DNA from: Melastoma dodecandrum
Taxonomy: Eukaryota > Streptophyta > Magnoliopsida > Myrtales > Melastomataceae
Direction of reading: 5' to 3'
NCBI GenBank assembly: GCA_029817715.1
Contig: JARUPY010000290.1
Location: 5,952,001-6,016,000, forward strand
DNA: 64,000 nucleotides
Shown one piece after another: positions 1 through 9,303 of the stretch. The notes beneath the pieces are model-generated. The model was not told the DNA's origin and made no database searches. It saw only the letters and a program-made list of their open reading frames with translations. The stretch's first letter is position 1. Each line of letters begins with the position of its first letter. The position numbers were made by a program, and so were the translations under genes.

Positions 1-898
1 AGCAGCTCTGTGAAGAAACTCTGCCGGAAAGAAACAGGCAGAGTAATTAGTTATGAATCGGGTGCGAAGTCCATAAACCTTGGACAAAGTTATAGTCGAC
101 TTACTGATAATAAGCCACATAGGTTTTACCAGCCAGCTGAAAGTGTACCTCGGAATATATCTGCCACACATAAACAGATACATCAATCACGTCTCAACCA
201 TCATATCCCTTCCACTAAAGAGAGCCTTTGAGAAGTGAGTTCAATGACACAAACCAAACTTACACGGGCACATGAGTATGGTAGGACATCACCAATGGGA
301 CGCATAACATTTTTGCAATGGCGAGAGCACCAAAAACCTGCAAGCCCCACAAAATTTAAAACTCAGGATGAATGAAAATCGATAACATCACAGCAGATTA
401 GAAATTACCATAACTCCAGGAGAAGATGCGTGAATTATGTCAGGCTTAAACCTTGCAACCTCTGATATAATCCTTGGGCTGAGGGCCAGAGAAAGAGGGA
501 CCTTTTGATACCAGGGACAAGGGAAACTGTAGAAAATCAGGTAAGAATAACATCAGAAACAAATTAAACTTCTACATGAGAAGAAATATCTTAAACTATC
601 CCATACTCGACTCACCCACAACAACTGGCAGGTTTCAACAAACCAAGAATGACCGATTGTTAACGCATGGCAGTCGAGTGAAAAAATGAAAGGAAATCTA
701 AGCAGTGTTCTCCATCCCTCTTGGGAAGGTCAAGGGCTTCTGCAACTATAATACTACGCACGGAAAACCTTATATAATTGACAGGTAGTTCACATACTCT
801 ACTTGTCTTTTATCAAGTTGATTACAGCTTCATCGTAATCAAATACTACAGTCCCTATAGGGGAATAACAATCAATATAAATGATTGATGCATTATAC
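1..898 (-). other. Intron 3 of SQD2 (no coding sequence seen)
   Basis: No exon of the SQD2 catalytic domain and no other gene is visible here. The segment begins with a good donor (AAG|GTATAA on the minus strand at 898) and is AT-rich, as expected for a long plant intron. Confidence 0.55.
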
Positions 899-2235
899 CT
901 TCTTGACCCGATAATTTTAGCTCCATAAAATTCATCTGGCACTCCTTCATGAGTAGTGACCACCATCACCTGAATAACCAATTGCAAAGAATTAATACTT
1001 CAAAAGAAAACTAGAAGCAGAGCAACTCTCCGTCACAGGAAAAGCATTGATATTTTCGTAAACCAGCTAAAGTATAAATTATCCGATAAAATTAGGCAGC
1101 TTAAGCATTAGTGGGAATATAGTCGGTACCCATTTTAGACCTTACACTGCACATTGTTTGTTCAATCAACATAGTTCAATGATCACAGATCATATTACAG
1201 ATGAAGGGAAACTCAGGGCATTACCTCATCTCCCATCTCTCGCAAGTACCTAATGAAGTTCTGGAAGCGATTCTTATACCCTGATACATACCTGAAAAGA
1301 TAGAAAGAGGAAAAAAAAGTTGTCACTTGGAGTATCCAATCTTCAGCTAAGACAGGGCTTTGAAAGCCACCACAGAATAAGAGCATTCAATTAATGCCAA
1401 ACCGAAAACATATATTGTAGTTAGATCATGTCATAAACAAGCAAACGTCACTTCCTGCGGCCAATAGCCACATCCATTCTAAAAAAACCCATCAGCATGA
1501 ACAGGTACATTCCACTCGTGGACAGACATCAGACTCACCCACTCAAAGAATAGCTTCACTAACGTACAAAACAACAAAGGCCTCGGAGATGCAATCAGAC
1601 AAAATGCAGACCAACCCCTACAAAAGCATCCACTGTAACTCAGCATCGCAAGCAATGGGACTCCAAAACCACCACACGGTAATTCCGTCGAGCACAAAGA
1701 ACCCAATCCCCCTTTAACAAAGACCCAGAGCTCGACCCACCCAAACAGCCGCATCAAAGATGCCGACTTTCAGTCACATTAACCCTCAAAACCGCGGGGA
1801 AGGAATCACTCACGCGAAGGGCGAGGGCTCGACGAAAAGAACGATGCGGCGTGGCCGGGAGCTGTTTTCAGAATCAAAGACGAGAGGAACAGACTCCTCC
1901 TCCTCCTCCTCCTCCGCCACGTCCTCAACCTTTTCCTTCCTATACTCGGCGAAGAAAGTCATCCTGCGGCGAGCTATCCCACCAAGACTCCTCCTTTCGA
2001 CTCCCCGGACAAGCTTTGACTTGTGGGTATCCAAGAAGGACCCGGGTAGTGCGCAAGAAACCGAGACAAGCCTCGATCTGTAAGGAAAAGGGGCAGAGAA
2101 GCAGCAAGAAGAAGAAGTTGACGAAGAAGACGAGGGAGCAAAGGGAGAAGAAAAGGAGGGGGCAGAGGAAGGAATAAAGGGGCAGGGATTGGTGGTGGTT
2201 GGGGTAGACAGAGCAGGAGGAGGGGGCACAGGCAT
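899..2235 (-). CDS. SQD2: Sulfoquinovosyltransferase SQD2, N-terminal part (runs off window start)
   Basis: The SQD2 family (GT4 glycosyltransferases) transfers sulfoquinovose from UDP-sulfoquinovose to diacylglycerol, the last step of chloroplast sulfolipid synthesis, at the plastid envelope. Three exons are visible on the minus strand: 2235-1814 (ATG, Ser/Thr/Pro-rich transit-peptide-like start, acidic Glu run near residue 108, then RPRRIVLFVEPSPFA), 1291-1225 (YVSGYKNRFQNFIRYLREMG) and 969-899 (VVTTHEGVPDEFYGAK). The junctions keep phase (GC|G, then phase 0, then AG|) and all have GT donors and AG acceptors. This block is nearly diagnostic of SQD2. The next exon should start with the remaining base of a Ser codon followed by the conserved glycosyltransferase domain; I do not find it in 1-898, so that stretch is read as intron and the rest of the gene lies to the left. 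The Glu run is coded by a GAG repeat (1895-1918) that may vary in length between individuals. Confidence 0.88.
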
Positions 2236-5200
2236 TGTTTCTTCTTTTAAGGTTTTCCGCCTTGTGCTCTATATAAATCTCTATTTGGTCAAAAAAAAAA
2301 AAAAAAACAGGTGTTCGAAAACTATCCCTGTCCGAGGTTGCTCGTGATGTAATAAACACTAAGGTGAGAGGGGGGGACATCCATGCCACGTGCTTGGAGT
2401 CCCCACTTTTTGTCATCTAGGCACGATGAACACTTGCCGGCCAATCGGGAAGTCCCCAAACCCTTTAAAAGTCTTTTTTCGTATTTATTTTTTATCATCA
2501 CCATGTCATCATCCTCCTCCTCCACGTTACCAATTCACAGGGACGCACCCATCCATGGTAAAGATGGATATTTTAGTAGAAAATAAACAAATAACCATGC
2601 AATTCCCCGACTCAATCATAAATAACATGAGAGCAAATGAGAGGGATTTCGTCCATGTGATGGTGAAGTGTATGGATAATATTTTATTGCTTATAGAAAG
2701 TAGTAGTACATAGAGGTTGTAGAGGTAGACGACACTTTATTTGCCGTCACACTTTATTTGGGCCCAATGAATGAAGGCCGTTCCAATTTTAAATGGCTCA
2801 TTGGGCCAATTCGAAGGTCTCCTCCTCTCTCGGGTCATTTCGCTTTTGTACGTGGGTGGGTGAAGAAGAGGAAGAAAGCAATAGTAAGAAGGGGAATGAA
2901 TCTCCTCCTCCTCCTTTTAGCAATAAAGAAAATTCTTTACTGGAAAGGTTACATATTGAAGGTTCCCATTTATGATGGAATATTTTCAAAAGTTGATACA
3001 AAATCATGACAACCCCCACCCTTTTCCTAAAGTTTAAATTGGGTTGGGATCCCCAAGTGGGTTTTTCCTCCCTTTTCTATGTCTGCCCACATCCCCCGCT
3101 TCAAAACAAAACTCATCATCTCCCTCTCCTTCATATGATCCATCTCTTCTTCTCCTTTCTTTCTTTCTTTCTCTAAAGAGAAGAAAGTTGCAAGGACAAA
3201 TCATGGTGGGTCGGGTTGCGTTGTGTCTCTTCATTCACAGCACACGCTTACGATAGCTGTATGTTTAGTCGGATATTTACGTAAATGTTACAAGGGGAGA
3301 CACGATCGACTCGGTGGCAACCTCTGTTCAGTCCTCCTCCCGCTACTGTCCCTGAAATGATCAACAGTTGGGGCAGGGAAGAAGCTGTAGAGTCCAATTC
3401 AGTATTCAAAAACAGTTGTTGGGATTCGGGTTTAGATTTTGTTTCCTGGCCTTTTGGACAGAATCCTGTGGACAGACATCAATGTGCCTCTGGAGGGTGA
3501 CATTCTTGAGTCACTCTCGGCAATGGGGATCTTTTGTATTTCCCCCCCGCCTTAACATGATCCAACATATAGTGATCTGACGGAGAATCCATTCGTTTTT
3601 TCTTGGTGTGTTTTGTTACGCACGAAGCGCCTTTTGATTTCGATCTTTCGACTCGTGCGTCTTGTCCATTTCTTTAGCTCCTTCTTCGAAATTAAAATAA
3701 TACGAAGAGTCCTCGTGCGCCACAACCATTAACCATATCCCGGTTAACTTAAGCAAAATGAGACTAAATACTCACCCTCTCGGAGTTTTCGATTTTTGTG
3801 ACCGTTTCGACTTGAATCGGATTGTCTCGCCAGTGGTGAAGCGAGTTTCGAGCTTCCGAAACAACGCAACCCCATATTTTAAACAAGGAACAGGGCTGGT
3901 TATAAGGCGGTGATCAGAGTTGGGTGAATGTTAGATGTGAGCTAGCAGAATATGTAGACGGACCCACTTGTGCCATAGCCGAGATGGCGAATTTAATGCG
4001 CAATGTACAGATCGATACAAGGTGAGGACAACGTCACGTGGTAGAATGGTGGTGTCGAAATGCCGACGAAGCACAAGACACGGGACAAGAAATGCTGATG
4101 AAAGGACGGAGGAGGAAGGTTTTGAGGCAAAAAATGGGCTGGGAAAAATAATTCTTCCATGAAAGTTGTTGGGAGAAGATCAATCCGTTCGGCTGAGGTG
4201 AAGGGATAATGCAAGAAAGATGTCTTGTCCTAGGAAGAAATGGGCACGAGAGGGTCCCTCTCATTCCCAAACCCTCCTCCTCCTCCTCCTCCTCAGAATG
4301 TCTGTCCACCCGATTCCATTTGAATTATTGGATCGGATTCCCACGGTCGAGTTCAAGTTGAAACTCCAACTGGCTCTCTCATCGTGAATGGATCAGATCG
4401 TGATTTCGAAGACCATGAAAATGAATTGGAAGTGGTCCGACGACATGTGTATATGTATAATACGCGATAGTTGGGATTTCAGCGCTCTCAGGAAGTCGAC
4501 TGCTTGCGATCCCACTCGATACCACATTCGTAACGAAACGGAATAAAATGGATATCGCGCTTGTAGTCGGATCGGGACGGTTAGTCCTGTCACGAAATCA
4601 ATACAACAGCTCCTCCACATGAAATGATATCCACAAATGGAGGTGGGGGTGTTCGATGTTAGATGAGGCTTGGTTTACGTTATATAGTTTAACATAATTT
4701 ATATATTAGTTCCGGGAAAGAGAGAAAGGAACAAGATAAAGCTTTTATTAGAAGGAGATGAAGATAGGGCGAATGGAATGGAAGAATATGCTCAACCTTT
4801 CTTCTCACCCACTTATCCAAACACTCCCCCCCCCCCCTCCTTCCACCCATGTCAGATGTAAAACTTTCCCATGTAAAAAATAATGATCAATCTGGAGAAA
4901 GACTAAAACATAAAAGGAAAGACTTTAGATTCCACTTATCGATGTTGCATTTGATATAAAAAACCGACCCCCCACTCTTGTCTTCACATACATTATTACA
5001 TTGTAAAAAGCACTTCTTATGATGAACACATCTTTGGGAAAAAAAATTAAGTGATTCCTTTCCCTCATGATGATTATTCGAATATATAAGACGAGGGGGG
5101 TTGCAACATGCACCCGTCGTCACTATGACGATGTATTTGTAATAAAATGGTAGTGGGGGTGCCCCAAAAACCAAATAATAAGAAAAAAAAGTTTACATCA

Positions 5201-6184
5201 GATTAAAGGGGGACAATAAAATCGGGTCACATGGCTTGTTCGGATTTCATGACAACCTTGAGGAGGACTACCCCATGTCAAAAGGATTAGTCACTGGATA
5301 ATCTCTCTTTTAGTGATTTAGCACGTCTAATCCTGTCTCTTAATTAGATATAAATATATATAGGATATTTTGAATCCCGTTGTTTTGGTGAAATATCGCC
5401 AAGCACCTGATTTCCCTCCCGTAATCCCATACAATTATCATAATCTTAAACTAATCCTTCCCTAATAGCGAATGACTTTGACCCGACTACTCCTGCTAGT
5501 GAATAATAACATAGGATTAGCAAAGAGAGGGTTAATTGTATCGTATCTAACTAAAAAGAAAAGAAATCCCAGTCCAGATCCTCCGTCAGATTCTATTGGT
5601 ATAGCCCCACACCGGATAGAAAAGGCTTGGGCCAAAGCCTTAAATAGAGTTCATTCACCTAATTGCTAGCTTTTAGGTGAAGGGGAACCCCGACACGATT
5701 TATAACAGATTATAACTCAAATTTTACTAATAGTTACTCTTCTCGAGATCAAGTTGAATCGGGACTCCTCTTCTTGTCTTCTAAAGTGAAATTAATGTAT
5801 TGATGGGAAACTTAGGGCTTCTGTTTTTTTTTTTCCTTTCCATGAGTTGGGGGACTGTGAATGAGGGGTGGTGTGTGTGGGACGAACGTCCAATGTTGAT
5901 TTTTTCGTGTAACGATGAGATTACTTGGTTTGTTTGTTTCTTTTACACTCAATTCAGAGTGGCCCCACTTGGTTAATCATCTGGAACGAGACCTTTTTGT
6001 TGACGTAAAAAATCTCACGGTCCGTATATAAACCGGAAGCAACGTACAAATTATCGTATTGAGAAATAACAGGTTCAATCTCTAGTCACGGACAAAGCAC
6101 GTGAGTCCTCTGATTCTATACTCGTAAGATATCCGAAATATAAATGGGCTGAGGCTCTGGCAAATATCTGTTGGGGCTTCAATG
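2236..6184. other. Gene-free intergenic DNA
   Basis: No open frame here shows a recognisable domain or a consistent exon chain. A TATA-like stretch on the minus strand at 2270-2278 lies only about 35 bp from the SQD2 start codon, so it would give an almost absent leader; I do not assign it. Simple sequences include an A run (2289-2306), CTC/TCC repeats (4268-4294) and a C run (4826-4837). The DNA probably includes the SQD2 promoter next to 2236 and old, unrecognisable repeat material. Confidence 0.5.
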
Positions 6185-6239
6185 AGATATGATGATGAAG
6201 ACGCTGGAGCTGCAGAGCTTGATCCGGCGAGTCTTTAGA

Positions 6240-6400
6240 AGTGGCGAAGATCACCAAGGCTGTAGAAGCTTGATCTGGAGAGTCTTCTGAGGATGGGCGA
6301 AGAACACCAGGGCTGTTGTAGAAGCTTGATTTGGAGAGTCTTCTGAGGATGGGCGAAGAACACCAGGGCTGTTGTAGAAGCTTGATTTGGAGAGTCTTCG
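6240..6400. repeat. 56-bp tandem repeat, about three copies
   Basis: The phrase GGAGAGTCTTCTGAGGATGG recurs with a period of 56 bp (starts near 6277, 6333 and, truncated after the first part, 6389), each followed by the same GGGCGAAGAACACCAGGGC segment. A diverged first unit lies just upstream. It is linked to the second array at 6657-6785 and may belong to a decayed LTR or other transposon. Confidence 0.8.
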
Positions 6401-6656
6401 TCGTCGATTAGATGAGGAAAAGATGCTCGAGTACTTCGTTATCGAAGGAGCTCCTCACCCTTGAAGTTATCGAGGCCTGTGGATTTTATCCAACAGAACT
6501 TGAGGGAGAGATGTTGTCGACAGAGGAATATAGCCACCGTCGGGAAAATATTGTTGTGTGTAGAATATCATCGCTGGGAAAATGTAACTCCAACGATAAT
6601 ATATCACCAAGAGAATCTCGTCGTCCTGCTGTGGGACCTTCAAAGATAAACTCGCT

Positions 6657-6785
6657 ATGAGGCCTTCGGAGATATACCCGCTATGAGGCCTTCGAAGATG
6701 TACCCGCAGAGGGGCCATCGAGGAGCCTTCGCCGCACTACCCGCCGAGGAGCCTTCGCCGCACTACCCGCAGAGGGGTCTTCAAA
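6657..6785. repeat. Short GC-rich tandem array (GAGGAGCCTTCGCCGC type)
   Basis: Repeats of about 26-29 bp containing GAGG(A/C)(G/C)CTTCG followed by (C/G)(A/T)(A/C)TACCCGC. It lies directly upstream of AT-rich sequence rich in TGGGCT motifs and a TATA-like box (CCCTTTATATAGG near 6880). The arrangement resembles LTR regulatory DNA, but I find no matching partner LTR. Confidence 0.6.
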
Positions 6786-7705
6786 AATAACTAGAAGCTC
6801 TTTATAACCCAATGGGGCTTAAGATAATAAGAGAGAATAGATAAATTTTTTGTCCCCCAAATAAGGGGAAGGGACTCCCTTTATATAGGAATTGAGAAGT
6901 CCTTAGGTAGTGTTTCTTTCCGATGTGGGACAAATGCATGTGGGCTTAAGATTATTGGGCCGACATTTGGATTGGGCCGAAGTTTGAATGGACCGATATA
7001 TGGGCTAGGCCCAGTTCATTTTATAATTGGGTTAGGCTTATTGGGCTAGCATATGAGCTGAACCACAATTTTAAAACTCAATAATAAATGGGTTGGGCTT
7101 GAACTTTTTATTATATTTACACTAAGATATAAGTGCAAAATATTTCACATCGTGATGTCTTATAATATAAAGACAATCAATCATATTCAGCCATAATATA
7201 TGGTTTGGGCGGAATGACATTATTTTGACATCAATAAAATTTCAATGTCTACACTTTTGTTATGGCATGAATCTTAGAATCATATTAGGGGGATGTTGTT
7301 GGAGTTCATTGTTTTGTTTCCACACTCCCCCACCTTCCCCTTTGGGACAACCTTTGACGTTTCCTTTCTGTTGGCCACCAAACACGAGAGAAGATTTCGC
7401 CGGAGATTTTCACTCTCCTCCTCCCGCGTGGTCAAATATTCGATCATTTCCTTGACGAGGGACAAAAAAGCATATTAAAGATAATTATTTCAGGTGTGAG
7501 GAGACAGAATTCATTTCTTTTTTAAGTGTTTCGCGGGGGAGGGACATGATGTTAGGAGGTGGTGATGACGACGAGGAAGACGACGAAATAATTCGGAATG
7601 ATGCCGCCGTGGTCATCGTGGTTGTGCCCGTGCTTAGTCGATGCGGGTCGTTGGTTTGGATGGATGTAAAAAAAAATGGACTCTCAGGCAGGCATTTTAC
7701 AAGGA
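6786..7705. other. Repeat-derived intergenic DNA, no gene
   Basis: TGGGCT/GGCCCA motifs are dense between 6940 and 7100. No long open frame has a recognisable domain. A TATA-like box near 6880 could belong to an old transposon promoter. Confidence 0.4.
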
Positions 7706-8126
7706 AAAAGTGTACGGGATATTGTCCGCTTTGGGCCAAGCCCACACGGTTTTGTTTTTTGCGGACACTCCCGGCAGCACACAGCACATCCGGAGTGGTA
7801 GCCCCAAAACGCATCCTGTGAGGAGGGGTCTCAACAGCCTATATAAGCACTGCTTCGTTCAACTGATGTGGGACTTCACAATCCACCCCATTGGGAGCCC
7901 AGCGTCTTCGCTGGCATGGTCTGATCCCTGGCTCTGATACCACTTGTAACAGCCCAGACTACCGCCACAGGATATTATCCGCTTTGGGCCAAGCCTGCAC
8001 GGGTTTGTTTTTGGCGGATACTCCTGGTAGCACACAGCACATCTGAAGTGGTAGCCCCAAAACGCGTCAGGTCTTCATAGCTTATATAAGCATTGCTTCG
8101 TTCTCCTCTCCAACCGACGTGGGACT
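7706..8126 (+). repeat. Two copies of a plant dispersed repeat, the second cut by the LTR retrotransposon
   Basis: Two diverged copies about 256 bp apart share GATATT(G/A)TCCGCTTTGGGC, GTGGTAGCCCCAAAACGC, CTTATATAAGCA-like and GACGTGGGACT-like blocks, with CTCTGATACCACTTGTAACA between them. I recognise these phrases as a family common in eudicot genomes. The second copy stops at GTGGGACT, exactly where the LTR begins, so it was the insertion target. Only the first few bases past the target (TCACAA) continue on the far side of the element. Confidence 0.75.
8122..8126. repeat. Left target-site duplication GGACT
   Basis: GGACT directly precedes the LTR start (TGTTGACATGG) and is repeated directly after the 3' LTR end at 21353-21357. 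A 5-bp duplication is standard for Ty3/Gypsy integrases. Confidence 0.92.
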
Positions 8127-8629
8127 TGTTGACATGGCAAATAATTTTGGGCCTGGGCTTAGAACAGAGATCCAGTAATTCCTCAAGTCACACATCTAGT
8201 CGGCCCAAGATACAGCCGTCTAGGTCGATTTATCGAAGTCGACTAGGTCGATTTACGATGAAGTCGACTAGGTCGACTTATGAACGGGGTCAACTAGGTC
8301 GACTCACAACAAAGGAGTGTGGCGATCAAAGTCAACCAAGATGACTCAACAGTAGCTAGGCCTACTAGTGGGGTCAAAGTCGACGGAGCTTTGGATAAGT
8401 CGACCAAGTCGATCGTAGTCCGTACAGATCAGTCAAGTCGACGAGGTTAAAATAAATTTATTCATTTTCAATCACGTTTGTTAAAGATCGTAACTGATCT
8501 TAAATACCCAGGAACGTGATCCCATATATCAAGGGGGTTGTTGAGACACTCCCACGATATTAGGAATCACGATCTATAACACGATCTGCAAAACGATCTA
8601 TCTGTTACGTGTTAATCACGTACAAGTCC

Positions 8630-8640
8630 TCTATAAATAG
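8630..8640 (+). promoter_or_regulatory. LTR TATA box (5' LTR)
   Basis: TCTATAAATAG lies in the middle of the LTR with GC-richer sequence downstream, as expected for the U3/R core promoter that starts the genomic RNA. Confidence 0.7.
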
Positions 8641-8757
8641 CAGAGGAATTCTTCAAGATAAAGACACGACCATACACAGCCAAAACTCTGAAGTTTGTTC
8701 GTCAACCTTAGGAATTAGATGCCCTGACCCGGTTTATAGGTCAATTACCCTTCCACC

Positions 8758-8964
8758 GACAGAGTGAGCTCGTAGGGCCTTTGCCGTCAATCCTCCGCCA
8801 GCGACACCACCGACGAAGTGAGCTCGTAGGGCCTTCGTCACAACTCTCCACCAGCGACCACCTCCGACGAAGCGAGCTTCCAAGGCCTTCGTCACGACCT
8901 TCCGCCAGCAACCACCACAGACGGAGCGAGCTTCCAAGGCCTTCGTCACGTGTTCTCCGCCGCT
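8758..8964. repeat. 54-bp tandem repeats inside the LTR, four units
   Basis: Units start near 8758, 8812, 8866 and 8920. Each has GAC(A/G)(A/G)AG(T/C)GAGCT, then GGCCTT(C/T)G, then CCGCCAGC-like sequence. The same array is present in the 3' LTR (20946-21152). It creates open frames on both strands that I regard as by-products. Confidence 0.8.
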
Positions 8965-9086
8965 ACAAGATCCCACATCGTCACCACCGTTTCCCTTTTT
9001 TCCCTTTTAATGGCTGTAAGCCCTTTACTTTTAATTCTCTAAAGATTGTAAGACTTGCATTATTTCTGTATAAAGTTAGTGCATCT

Positions 9087-9242
9087 TCTTACTGGCGACC
9101 ACAATACAACTACTGTGAGTCCATTGCCAAATATTTCCGACGTGATCCGTTCCGTGCGCGAACACGTTTTTGGCGAGCACAATACAACTACTGTGAGTCC
9201 ATTGCCAAATATTTCCGACGTGATCCGTTCCGTGCGCGAACA
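9087..9242 (+). repeat. 78-bp direct duplication at the U5/internal junction
   Basis: 9087-9164 and 9165-9242 are near-identical, both containing TGGCGA(C/G)CACAATACAACT and both ending GCGCGAACA. The 3' LTR has only one copy. The U5 block shares TGGCGACCACA with the true primer binding site that follows, which explains how the unit could be duplicated. Confidence 0.85.
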
Positions 9243-9248
9243 CGTTTT

Positions 9249-9266
9249 TGGCGACCACAGTGGGAG
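9249..9266 (+). other. Primer binding site
   Basis: TGGCGACCACAGTGGGAG begins with TGG, the complement of a tRNA CCA end, 6 bp after the LTR end. Tat-type plant elements often have a PBS starting TGGCG. I cannot name the tRNA without a search. Confidence 0.7.
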
Positions 9267-9303
9267 AACGTTGAGAAAAAAAAAAGAGAGATCTTAGTCT
9301 CAA

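Larger units (their letters stand above)
8127..9242 (+). repeat. 5' LTR (1038 bp plus a 78-bp terminal duplication)
   Basis: It matches the 3' LTR from TGTTGACATGG to GCGCGAACA (9164); a second copy of the last 78 bp then follows, to 9242. Differences from the 3' LTR seen by eye: a 2-bp deletion near 8234 and substitutions near 8286, 8644, 8711 and 8871. U3 is rich in AGGTCGA/GTCGAC motifs. Confidence 0.92.

Noticed and set aside
1810..2180. Plus-strand and alternate-frame open reading over the SQD2 first exon
   Set aside because: Simple-sequence shadow of the Ser/Glu-rich coding exon.
2268..2280. TATA-like box of SQD2
   Set aside because: Too close to the start codon to give a usable leader; may be chance.
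8734..8976. Open frames on both strands of the LTR tandem repeats
   Set aside because: They arise from the 54-bp repeat, which happens to lack stops; no domain and no separate start signals.
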